NCBI GenBank assembly: GCA_002480015.1
Contig: DLQD01000139.1
Coordinates: forward strand, 1 to 51,966
From: Opitutia bacterium UBA7441
GTDB taxonomy: Bacteria > Verrucomicrobiota > Verrucomicrobiia > Opitutales > Coraliomargaritaceae
DNA: 51,966 bases
Direction of reading: 5' to 3'
The notes under the pieces were generated by a model. That model was not told where the DNA came from, did no database searches, and saw nothing but the letters and a program-made list of their open reading frames with translations. Each line of letters starts with the position of its first letter. Positions within the stretch are counted from its first letter, which is position 1. The translations under genes were made by a program, and so were the position numbers. Of this stretch, positions 43,328 to 50,691 are shown one piece after another.

Positions 43328-43579
43328 TCACTCAAAAGACCCTTTGTGAGACTCATCGCTCTTGAACCGTTTGCGGTGCTTTGTCACACGACCACTCACT
43401 CGCTCACGCCACATTTTAAAACTGCGGGGCTTGAGCTCACGGCGCATCACGGTGATCACTTCTGCTTCGGTCAGGCCTGCTCGTCTCTCAATCTGCTCAA
43501 ACGAGGTTCGGTCCTCCCAAGCCAGGCGAATGATCACATCGATCTGCTCTGTCGTGAGATTCTTTAGCTTGTCCTTCAT
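43328..43579 (-). CDS. conserved small protein of the TIGR03643 family
   Basis: An 83-aa protein with the family pattern: IIRLAWEDRTSFEQIERRAG, LTEAEVITVMRRELKPRSFK and MWRERVSGRVTKH, followed by a basic tail. The middle resembles a helix-turn-helix. The family is widespread in marine bacteria and has no known function. It stands alone; no operon partner is evident. The interval 43580-43787 holds no gene I can support. Confidence 0.85.
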   Translation of the reverse strand: MKDKLKNLTTEQIDVIIRLAWEDRTSFEQIERRAGLTEAEVITVMRRELKPRSFKMWRERVSGRVTKHRKRFKSDESHKGSFE

Positions 43580-43787
43580 TGCGACTCATCTCCAAAAATC
43601 GCTCAAGCTTACTCTCCCTTGCACAAGAAAGACCAAAATGAATCACCTAACGGGGCAATATCTCACAGGAAACATAAAGATCCAGCATGGCTGGAAACCA
43701 CTCATTTTTTCACATTTCCATTGCGGATGCGGAATTGCCCGCTTTGCATAAAATAACAAACTTCTCATTCTACCTGCTTTGCCTACG

Positions 43788-44195
43788 ATGTCTTATATTG
43801 AAAAAACCCTCTCATCCGAAGAATCCATTTATTCAATTTTCAAGCTGCATTGGATGGCATGGATGCGATTTGTGGGCTGGTTCATCTTGGCGATACCAAC
43901 CTTTGGGCTGACACTTCTAGTCGCGAGCTACGAATACCTGCGTTTAAAGTCCATCGAACAGGCGGTCACGAATAAACGGATCATTTTCAAAAAGGGCATC
44001 ATCAGTCGTCACAGCGAGGAGATGCGTCTCAGCTCGGTGGAGACGGTGGAGATCCGTCAAAGCATTTGGGGTCGTATTTTTGGCTACGCCACTATTGCTG
44101 TCACTGGGCACGGGGTCAGTGATGTGCAGTTAAACTGGATGGCACAACCACTGGAAGTAAAGCGCGCCATCGAGGACGCCCTGCATCAAAGATAG
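43788..44195 (+). CDS. bacterial PH-domain membrane protein (bPH/DUF304 type)
   Basis: A 135-aa protein from the ATG at 43788 (an in-frame TTG lies at 43779). Residues about 1-25 are soluble, one long hydrophobic segment (FVGWFILAIPTFGLTLLVAS) follows, then a PH-like beta domain: YLRLKSIEQAVTNKRIIFKK, GIISRHSEEMRLSSVETVEI and IFGYATIAVTGHG. Proteins of this type sit at the inner membrane, with no clear general function. It is isolated between small genes. Confidence 0.85.
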   Translation: MSYIEKTLSSEESIYSIFKLHWMAWMRFVGWFILAIPTFGLTLLVASYEYLRLKSIEQAVTNKRIIFKKGIISRHSEEMRLSSVETVEIRQSIWGRIFGYATIAVTGHGVSDVQLNWMAQPLEVKRAIEDALHQR

Positions 44196-44337
44196 AGCTA
44201 GCGAGTTAACCCGCCAAGCGCGTGCTTTTTCAAAAGCGCTTCTAATCCGTGCCTCGGAGAAATCGAAAAAGGCGACCGCCTTCCTCGCAATGGCCTGCGG
44301 GATAGGAGTCAACGACACGCCATTGCGCCCCCAAGAA

Positions 44338-44367
44338 AAACGGCTCTCCTTTGCGGGAGAGCCGTTT
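44338..44367 (-). terminator. rho-independent terminator
   Basis: A 12-bp perfect stem (AAACGGCTCTCC / GGAGAGCCGTTT) with a 6-base loop. On the minus strand it is followed by a T-run (complement of the A-run at 44336-44340), so it ends the transcript of the mS38-like gene at 44430-44525. Confidence 0.8.
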
Positions 44368-44429
44368 GCAAAATGTGTCGTCTGCAATCTAGTGATGAAC
44401 CTTTAAAAACAGGTTACTAGATTACTAGG

Positions 44430-44525
44430 TTACCAGGTGCGTTTCTTGTGACGATTCGACTTCAAACGCTTACGGCGTTTGTGCTTATTCATCTTGAGAC
44501 GGCGCTTTTTCTTGAGATTACCCAT
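44430..44525 (-). CDS. AURKAIP1/COX24 (mS38)-like 31-residue basic protein
   Basis: A 31-aa, extremely basic peptide starting MGNLKKKRRLKMNKHKRRKR and ending RHKKRTW. This is the K-M-x-K-H-K-R-R-K signature of the AURKAIP1/COX24 C-terminal domain, the bacterial counterpart of mitochondrial ribosomal protein mS38. It probably binds rRNA in the small subunit. The ATG at 44525 is an internal start in a longer frame (to 44747) whose upstream part overlaps pabC and looks meaningless. It has its own terminator. Confidence 0.82.
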   Translation of the reverse strand: MGNLKKKRRLKMNKHKRRKRLKSNRHKKRTW

Positions 44526-44598
44526 GTGTAAATTGCTTGTTGAAATGATTGGAAACGGCAGAAAGAGCCAGAAAAGAAAGCCCTTGTAAAGCGTTTTT

Positions 44599-45417
44599 TC
44601 AAATGAGTTGCTTTGAGCACGCTGTCCGCATGTGGGCATAAGCGGCTTCAATGCTGCGCAGAAAGGGGCCATCGGTCCTAAAATCAGCGCTTTCTCCCCC
44701 AGAAAAGCCTTCGATCCGCTCAATCGGCAGTAGGCCTTTGGTGGCATTCGTCACGAAGACCGCTTCGGCGCCGAGAAGGGCCTCGGGCAGGTAACGCCCC
44801 TCCACCACCGCCAAGTCCTGGCAGCGAAGCAAAGCTGCGCGGGTCACGCCGGGCAGAATTCCTGTATCTAGCGAGGGAGTATGGATGCGGCCCTCTTTGA
44901 CAAAAAAGAGGTTAGAGGAGGTCGTCTCGGCGAGGAACCCCTCAGAATCGACGCGGACGAGGTCGTAGTCGCCTTGCGTTCGGGCGAGGCTGAGGAGGTG
45001 CATCGCCTCCATGTAATTATGGGTTTTGTGTCCGGCCAGAGCCGAGCCGGCAAAAAGTGGATAGCTGCGTTCGAGGCGGAGGCGGCGATTATCCGGCGAC
45101 GGGATCGGCGGGCGGGAATACACGTAGAGGCGACTGCCCTCGGACTCTCTCATGAGTGACAACTTGAGCGTCGCCTCCTCTAGGCCAGACTCGGTGACGT
45201 ATTCGCGGAGTGCGGCGAGCACGGAGGCCTCTTTTGGGGGGAGGAGTGCGAAATATTTCGCGGACTTGCAGAGGCGCGCCCAATGGTCGCGCCAGAAATA
45301 GATCCGCTCATCGGCAAAGCACATAGTCTCGAAGAGTCCAAAACCGTGCGCGAAGGCGGGGGAACTCGGCAATATGGGCGTGGACTCGCCGACTGGAATT
45401 ATGACAATGTCTGACAT
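44599..45417 (-). CDS. pabC: aminotransferase class IV, probably 4-amino-4-deoxychorismate lyase
   Basis: A 272-aa PLP enzyme of fold type IV. Typical segments are FAHGFGLFETMCF, the lysine region LAGHKTHNYMEAMHLL (PLP-binding Lys in HKTHNY), LAETTSSNLFFVKEG and TPSLDTGILPGVTR. Branched-chain aminotransferases and D-amino acid aminotransferases share the fold. The 19-base overlap with pabB upstream argues strongly for PabC, which releases p-aminobenzoate for folate synthesis. Confidence 0.87.
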   Translation of the reverse strand: MSDIVIIPVGESTPILPSSPAFAHGFGLFETMCFADERIYFWRDHWARLCKSAKYFALLPPKEASVLAALREYVTESGLEEATLKLSLMRESEGSRLYVYSRPPIPSPDNRRLRLERSYPLFAGSALAGHKTHNYMEAMHLLSLARTQGDYDLVRVDSEGFLAETTSSNLFFVKEGRIHTPSLDTGILPGVTRAALLRCQDLAVVEGRYLPEALLGAEAVFVTNATKGLLPIERIEGFSGGESADFRTDGPFLRSIEAAYAHMRTACSKQLI

Positions 45418-46727
45418 AGTTGATCGATGCTCTCACGAATGGCACGGGCTTTGTCGAGCGTTTCCTGATACTCGGCTTCGGGCTGCGAATCCCAAACAAT
45501 ACCACCACCAACTTGATAGTCGAGGAAACCACCCTTGAGGTGGAGACTGCGGATCGCGATATTAAACTCGGCATCGCCATCGAAACCGATGTAGCCGATC
45601 GAACCGCAATAGGCACCCCGCCGCGTCGGCTCCAGTTCTTCAATGATCTCCATGGCACGGACCTTAGGCGCACCAGTGATTGAGCCTCCGGGGAAAAGTG
45701 CAGCCAGCGCGTCGAAAACATCCTTATCCGAGGCCAGCTTCGCTTTGATCTGGGCGGTTTGATGGATCACCCGAGCGTAGTGCTCAAGCTGATACAGCCC
45801 TTCGACCTGGACAGATCCAAACTCGGCCACACGCCCGAGATCGTTACGCTCAAGGTCGACAATCATGAGCAGCTCCGCGCGGTCTTTTTCCGAGGCGCGC
45901 AGCTCATCCTCAAGACGGCAGTTGGCGGCGGCATCCACTCCTCGGGGACGGGTCCCCTTGATCGGACGCGTTTCCAAATGGCGGCCGCGCTTACGGAGAA
46001 ATTGTTCGGGCGAAGTAGATATCAGCTGCCAGTCGCCGAGATTCAGGTAGGCTCCATAGGGTGCGGGGTTGCCGCGCCGCAGGCTCTGGTAGAGCTCGAT
46101 CGGATCGCCCTCAAAGCGGCAGCGGGCCCGCTGCGAGAGGTTGACTTGATAGACGTCGCCACTGGCAATGTATTCGCGCACGCGCTGTACCGCGGTGCAA
46201 AAATCGGCCTGCGTCATGTTCCATTCCCAAGAGCCACGAGTGGCTAGGAGCGCAGGCGCCTCGGGGACGGAGACCCCCGCATCCACGATTGCGCGCAGTC
46301 GGTCGATCACGAAGTCGGCATCCCGATGGAAGTTATGCCCGATCAAATAGAGCCGTCCACTCTGGTGATTGAGTGCGGCGACCCCATCGTAGAGCCCAAA
46401 GTGCACATCTGGGATACCACGGTCGTCTATGGCTTGTGAAGGGAGCACCTCCAAACGGCGGCCATAATCATAGCTCAGATAACCAACTGCGCCGCCGGTG
46501 AAAGGAATCTCCGAGTGCGTCGGCGCGGGGTAGGCCTGCATAGCTTTTCGCACCTCAACGAGATCTCCAGACACAAGCTGGAAAGGATCCGCCCCAAAGA
46601 AACTCCACTCCCCCAGCCCGTCGTTGGACTGCGCGCTATCGAGCACAAAGGGCAGGCGGCCGCGCCCAAAGCGCTCGACCAAGGCCTCCATCGGGGGTGG
46701 GTTTTGGATTTCGACAACTTGCATCAT
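45399..46727 (-). CDS. pabB: aminodeoxychorismate synthase component I
   Basis: A chorismate-using enzyme (442 aa from the ATG at 46727; a GTG at 46745 is the alternative) that aminates chorismate on the way to folate. C-terminal motifs are QVNLSQRARCRFEGDP, the PIKGTRPRG signature (Lys, typical of PabB rather than anthranilate synthase TrpE), LLMIVDLERNDLGRVAEFGS, and GSITGAPKVRAMEIIEELE with CGSIGYIGFDG. The glutamine amidotransferase partner pabA is not in the window. It overlaps pabC, so the two are translationally coupled. Confidence 0.93.
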   Translation of the reverse strand: MMQVVEIQNPPPMEALVERFGRGRLPFVLDSAQSNDGLGEWSFFGADPFQLVSGDLVEVRKAMQAYPAPTHSEIPFTGGAVGYLSYDYGRRLEVLPSQAIDDRGIPDVHFGLYDGVAALNHQSGRLYLIGHNFHRDADFVIDRLRAIVDAGVSVPEAPALLATRGSWEWNMTQADFCTAVQRVREYIASGDVYQVNLSQRARCRFEGDPIELYQSLRRGNPAPYGAYLNLGDWQLISTSPEQFLRKRGRHLETRPIKGTRPRGVDAAANCRLEDELRASEKDRAELLMIVDLERNDLGRVAEFGSVQVEGLYQLEHYARVIHQTAQIKAKLASDKDVFDALAALFPGGSITGAPKVRAMEIIEELEPTRRGAYCGSIGYIGFDGDAEFNIAIRSLHLKGGFLDYQVGGGIVWDSQPEAEYQETLDKARAIRESIDQLCQTLS

Positions 46728-46759
46728 GTCTCCCGTATCATTCACGATCCCACACCCGC

Positions 46760-47905
46760 CTAGTGGCGACTAGCTCGGTAGATCATCCAGAAACCAATGC
46801 TTTGAAAGATCAAGTTCGGCAACCAGATCAAGAGGTCGGGGCGCAAGGAAGGGTGCCCCTCCAGCCAGCTGACCATAATAATGAGGAAGTAGTAACTCAT
46901 AGCGATGACCAGCGCGATGCCTAGATTCGCGTAGGTCTCCTTGCGCCCGACATGTATGGCGAGCGGCACCCCGAATACAGCGAGCGAGAAGACAGAAAAA
47001 GCCAGGGCAAAATTCTTCTGGAGATGGACTTGAACTTCGAGCCGGTCTTCCGTCATCGGCTCACCGGTTCGGGCTTCCTGAGCCAACTCGATCTCGCGTC
47101 GATCCATGAGCTGGGCGAAGGTCATCTCCTTGGTGCGAACTCGGCGCTTACGCTCGTCGCCAAATAGTTGATGGAGCGGCAGCGCGATGGGCAATTCACC
47201 AAAGAATAAAGAATCCGGCATAGTTTGGCCAAAGGCTTCGGGCTGTTCCGGATCGCGCTGCTCAGCGGTGCCATCTCTCAAGGTGAGGATGAGCTCCTTG
47301 TTCGACTTGTCGTATGCCAGTTCCCCTTCGGCCGCGCGGAGGAAGAGTTTCACCCGTTTGGCCTTGTCCAGCTCCCAGATCCAAAAGTCCTTCATCGTGG
47401 AACCGTCGCGACCCCCCATGTAGATGACATAGCCGGGGAACTCGTGGATGAAGCGGCGCTCTTCGATAAAGCCGACCGGATTTTCCGTCAGCGCACTCGC
47501 GAGCAGAGCTTTGCGTTCGAGACGCGACTGCGGCGCATAGTGGAGATTGACCAGAACCGCAGCGATCATACCGAAGAAGGCGATCAAAAAGACAGGAGCC
47601 GCAATCTGGTAAAGGCTCAGCCCGGCCGATTTCATGGCCGTGATCTCACGTTGCGACGAGAGTCGCCCCAAAGCAATTAAGGTGCCCGTCAGCATACCCA
47701 AAGGCAGCGCAAACGAGGCCACGTAAGGTATGAGCAAGCCGAGCACTTTAAGGAAAACCCAAAAATCTAATTTGCCGGCGACGACCAGCTCAGCCACATC
47801 CTTGAGCGCATTGCCAACCAAGAGCACGAAGATAAATAGCCCCATCGCCAATCCGGTCGCGACGAGAATCTCTTTAAGTATATGTCGATGCAACAAACTG
47901 AGCAT
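46760..47905 (-). CDS. LptF/LptG-family permease (YjgP/YjgQ)
   Basis: A 381-aa inner-membrane subunit of the lipopolysaccharide exporter. From the ATG at 47905 it has LLHRHILKEILVATGLAMGL, LGLLIPYVASFALPLGMLTG (the family's P-x3-x-x-LP region), LSSQREITAMKSAGLSLYQI, a beta-rich periplasmic part and three final helices. Without its partner one cannot say whether it is LptF or LptG, and no second copy is adjacent. The frame opens at 47941, but that part overlaps a REP-like repeat. It ends just before pabB on the same strand. Confidence 0.9.
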   Translation of the reverse strand: MLSLLHRHILKEILVATGLAMGLFIFVLLVGNALKDVAELVVAGKLDFWVFLKVLGLLIPYVASFALPLGMLTGTLIALGRLSSQREITAMKSAGLSLYQIAAPVFLIAFFGMIAAVLVNLHYAPQSRLERKALLASALTENPVGFIEERRFIHEFPGYVIYMGGRDGSTMKDFWIWELDKAKRVKLFLRAAEGELAYDKSNKELILTLRDGTAEQRDPEQPEAFGQTMPDSLFFGELPIALPLHQLFGDERKRRVRTKEMTFAQLMDRREIELAQEARTGEPMTEDRLEVQVHLQKNFALAFSVFSLAVFGVPLAIHVGRKETYANLGIALVIAMSYYFLIIMVSWLEGHPSLRPDLLIWLPNLIFQSIGFWMIYRASRH

Positions 47906-47911
47906 GTAGAC

Positions 47912-47973
47912 GTAGTGACAAGCTTCCAGCTTGTCGTCCAACTAAATTCAACAAGCTGGAAGCTGGACACTAC
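47912..47973. repeat. REP-like inverted pair with GTAG heads
   Basis: Two head-out units, GTAGTGACAAGCTTCCAGCT on the plus strand and a near copy (GTAGTGTCCAGCTTCCAGCT) on the minus strand, 23 bases each with two mismatches, are separated by about 16 bases. The left unit folds by itself (GACAAGCT-TCC-AGCTTGTC). This is the layout of BIME/REP elements. It fills the space between the divergent LptF/G and pyrE genes. Confidence 0.7.
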
Positions 47974-47998
47974 GCTATCCACGCGCAAACTGCGCGGC

Positions 47999-48568
47999 AT
48001 GAGTATCGAAAACGACGAAGTTATCCACATTTTCAAAGAGAGCGGAGCCCTCCTTGAAGGACATTTCCTCCTACGCTCCGGTTTGCACAGCGCGCATTTT
48101 TTCCAATGTGCTCAGGTCTGCCAATATATGGATAAGGTGACCCGTCTCGCCGAACTCATGCTGCCCATGCTCAAAGACTACGGCGCGACCACCGTTGTCG
48201 GCCCCGCGATGGGCGGTCTGGTGATCGGGCAGGAAGTCGCCCGCCAGCTCGGCCTACGTTTCATCTTCTTGGAGAAGGTGGACGACAAGCTAGCCCTGCG
48301 CCGAAACTTCACATTCAAGCCGGGCGAAAAAGTGCTCATCGTCGAAGACGTCATCACTCGGGGCGGCCGGGTGATCGAAGCGCTGGAGGAGTGCCGCGCC
48401 CACGGCGCCGATCCGGTCGCCGTCGGCGTGATCGTGGATCGCAGCAATGGAGCCACCAGCTTCGATGTGCCCCACCACAGCTTGGCCCAGCTTAGCTTCC
48501 CCACCTACGAGGCCGACAAGCTCCCTCCCGAGTTGCAAGGCACCGAGGCGATCAAACCCGGCAGCTAA
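47999..48568 (+). CDS. pyrE: orotate phosphoribosyltransferase
   Basis: PyrE joins orotate and PRPP to orotidine 5'-phosphate in pyrimidine synthesis. With the ATG at 47999 the protein is 189 aa, and a longer frame from 47882 runs through the repeat and is rejected. Motifs: FKESGALLEGHFLLRSGLHS, the segment VVGPAMGGLVIGQEVARQLG, and the PRPP loop VLIVEDVITRGGRV. The pattern is that of the shorter bacterial/archaeal PyrE forms. It stands alone and is followed by the old-yellow-enzyme gene 48 bases later. Confidence 0.93.
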   Translation: MSIENDEVIHIFKESGALLEGHFLLRSGLHSAHFFQCAQVCQYMDKVTRLAELMLPMLKDYGATTVVGPAMGGLVIGQEVARQLGLRFIFLEKVDDKLALRRNFTFKPGEKVLIVEDVITRGGRVIEALEECRAHGADPVAVGVIVDRSNGATSFDVPHHSLAQLSFPTYEADKLPPELQGTEAIKPGS

Positions 48569-48616
48569 ACGCAGACCGGCACTCGACTTATGCCAAGAAG
48601 CAAATATCTCTAGCCT

Positions 48617-49717
48617 ATGTCTAAAAAGCTACTCGAACCTTTCAGACTCGGCGACCTAAGTTTACGCAACCGCATCGCGATGGCGCCTCTGACCCGTGCC
48701 CGCTCCGGGCACGATCGCATACCCAATGCGCTGATGGTCGAATACTACACCCAGCGCGCCAGTGCCGGGCTAATCATTACCGAGGCCACCACTGTATCTG
48801 CCCAAGGCAACGGCTGGAACGAATCGCCGGGAATCTACACGGACGCGATGGCCGATGGCTGGAAACCGATCACTGAAGCCATTCACAAGAAGGGCGGCAC
48901 CGTCTTCCTGCAACTCTGGCACTGTGGGCGCGCCTCACACAGCGACTTCCATGGAGACGAACCAGCCGTATCGGCCTCGGCCATCCAGCTCAACGGTGAC
49001 CCTATCTACACACCTGACGGCAAAAAAGACCATGAAACGCCACGTGCGCTGGAGACCGACGAGATCCCCGGGGTGATCGCTGACTATAAAGCGGCGGCAG
49101 AGCGTGCCAAAGCCGCAGGCTTCGACGGCGTCGAAATTCACTCGGCCAATGGCTACCTGCTGAACCAGTTCCTGGAGTCCAGGACCAACCACCGGACGGA
49201 TACCTACGGAGGCAGTATCGAAAACCGCACCCGACTCCTCCTAGAAGTCGTCGCGGCCGTCTCCGAAGTCTTTCCGGCCAATCGTGTTGGCGTGCGCCTA
49301 TCCCCCAACGGAGTTTTCAACGACATGGGCTCGCCCGACTACCGCGAGCAGCACAGCTATGCAGCGAGCCAGCTCGACCAACTCAGCCTAGCCTACCTCC
49401 ATGTGATGGATGGGCTCGCCTTCGGCTTCCACGAACTGGGCGAACCAATGACGCTCAAGGAATTTCGCGGTCTCTTCCAAGGCCCTCTAATTGGTAACTG
49501 TGGCTACGACCTCAACGCCGCGGAAGCCGCCGTCACTTGCGGCGATGCCGACTTAATTGCCCTCGGACGCCCTTATCTGGCGACGCCCGACATCGTCGAG
49601 CGTTATGAAAAGAGCCTCCCGCTGAATCCCGACACACCGATGGATACATGGTATACGCCCGCAGGTGCCGAGGGCTACACCGATTTACCCACCGCAGAAG
49701 AAGCCGGATTAATCTAA
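48617..49717 (+). CDS. old yellow enzyme-type flavin oxidoreductase (alkene reductase)
   Basis: A 366-aa FMN-dependent reductase of activated C=C bonds or nitro compounds (NemA/OYE class). It starts LLEPFRLGDLSLRNRIAMAP with LTRARSG, has LQLWHCGRASHSDF, and the substrate-binding triad H175-x2-N178-x-Y180 in VEIHSANGYLLNQFL, then NHRTDTYGGSIENRTR and GRPYLATPDIVERY. The natural substrate cannot be read. Length and motifs are those of class I OYEs. It lies 8 bases before the DUF3817 gene on the same strand. Confidence 0.93.
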   Translation: MSKKLLEPFRLGDLSLRNRIAMAPLTRARSGHDRIPNALMVEYYTQRASAGLIITEATTVSAQGNGWNESPGIYTDAMADGWKPITEAIHKKGGTVFLQLWHCGRASHSDFHGDEPAVSASAIQLNGDPIYTPDGKKDHETPRALETDEIPGVIADYKAAAERAKAAGFDGVEIHSANGYLLNQFLESRTNHRTDTYGGSIENRTRLLLEVVAAVSEVFPANRVGVRLSPNGVFNDMGSPDYREQHSYAASQLDQLSLAYLHVMDGLAFGFHELGEPMTLKEFRGLFQGPLIGNCGYDLNAAEAAVTCGDADLIALGRPYLATPDIVERYEKSLPLNPDTPMDTWYTPAGAEGYTDLPTAEEAGLI

Positions 49718-49725
49718 TCTAGGAA

Positions 49726-50046
49726 ATGTTTCGATTCGACAGCACACTACGCCGCCTGCGTTCGGTCGGCACATGGGAGGCGATCTCCTCCATTCTCCTC
49801 TTCGGCGTCGCAATGCCACTTAAATACATCGGAGGGGACGATGCACTCATACGCCCGATCGGAATGGCACACGGTATTCTGTGGATGGCCTACGTCGGCT
49901 TTGCACTGCTCGGACAGTTCGAGTATAAATGGTCCTGGAAACTAACTGGCTGGCTCCTCGTGGCGAGCATCGTGCCGGCGGGTCCTTTCGTCGCGGATGC
50001 GAAACTCTTGCGAGGGCACGGAGAGAAAGCCGAGATGGTCCAATAG
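49726..50046 (+). CDS. DUF3817 membrane protein
   Basis: A 106-aa protein with three predicted helices: WEAISSILLFGVAMPLKYIG, MAHGILWMAYVGFALLG and LTGWLLVASIVPAGPFVADA. The spacing of MPLKY, a GxxHG-like GMAHG motif and the GPF near the end fit the DUF3817 family, small integral membrane proteins without known function. An AGGAA stretch precedes the ATG. It is probably co-transcribed with the reductase. Confidence 0.85.
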   Translation: MFRFDSTLRRLRSVGTWEAISSILLFGVAMPLKYIGGDDALIRPIGMAHGILWMAYVGFALLGQFEYKWSWKLTGWLLVASIVPAGPFVADAKLLRGHGEKAEMVQ

Positions 50047-50098
50047 TCGTCGCAGTCCGATTGGTTGCCGGCCAGAGACGGATGCTGAAGTATTTTTT

Positions 50099-50205
50099 GT
50101 AGCGCGACGCTTCAGCAAGCGTCTTCTGTCGAGGCCTGTAAATGAGGCGAACATAGGCCATGCATACCCTCCAAGCATGAGACGCTCGCTGAAGCGTCGC
50201 GCTAC
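50099..50205. repeat. REP-like inverted pair with GTAG heads
   Basis: The left unit (GTAGCGCGACGCTTCAGCAA, continuing to 50123) and a near-identical unit on the minus strand (50181-50205) face outwards, with about 57 bases between them. Each folds as a hairpin (GACGCTT-CAGC-AAGCGTC). It is related in plan to the element at 47912-47973. It sits in the 50047-50245 interval, which has no gene. Confidence 0.75.
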
Positions 50206-50245
50206 GTAAGGACATGCTTTACAGCCTAGCCGGGCGTACCAAAAA

Positions 50246-50274
50246 AACCGGCCACTCGTGAGGAGTGGCCGGTT
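50246..50274 (-). terminator. rho-independent terminator of the amtB-PII operon
   Basis: A 12-bp perfect stem (AACCGGCCACTC / GAGTGGCCGGTT) with a 5-base loop. An A-run at 50241-50247 gives a T-tail on the minus strand. It lies 32 bases after the PII stop. Confidence 0.88.
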
Positions 50275-50305
50275 CGTTGTTTAAAGCCTACGCTTTAGCT
50301 CGAGC

Positions 50306-50644
50306 TTAGAGGGCTTCGGGACCCGTCTCGTCGGTGCGGATACGAGTCGCGCTTTCGACGGGGAGGACGAAGACCTTACCATCGCCGATTTTGCCGGTCT
50401 TGGCAGCTTTGACGATCGCTTCGGTCGTCTTTTCTGCGTCGGCATCGTCCACAACGATTTCGATCATTACCTTAGGCAGGAAATCGACTGTGTATTCACT
50501 ACCACGGTAGATTTCGGTGTGGCCTTTCTGGCGACCGAAACCCTTTACTTCCGTAACGGTCATACCTTCGATGCCGATATCTGCGAGAGCTTCTTTAACC
50601 TCTTCGAGTTTGAAGGGCTTGATGACTGCTTTTACCAATTTCAT
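50306..50644 (-). CDS. glnK: nitrogen regulatory protein P-II (GlnK/GlnB)
   Basis: A 112-aa trimeric signal protein that reads ATP/ADP and 2-oxoglutarate and controls the ammonium channel. It starts MKLVKAVIKPFKLEEVKEAL. The T-loop carries Y51 in RGSEYTVDFLPK, the uridylylation site of the family, and ends with TGKIGDGKVFVLPVESATRI. Lying directly downstream of amtB (47 bases), it is more likely GlnK than GlnB. No SD is seen before the ATG; the upstream gap is AT-rich (ATATATAAATAATA). Confidence 0.95.
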   Translation of the reverse strand: MKLVKAVIKPFKLEEVKEALADIGIEGMTVTEVKGFGRQKGHTEIYRGSEYTVDFLPKVMIEIVVDDADAEKTTEAIVKAAKTGKIGDGKVFVLPVESATRIRTDETGPEAL

Positions 50645-50691
50645 AGTATTATTTATATATGGTTGTTTTTAGTTAATTGGCTAGGCGAAAC

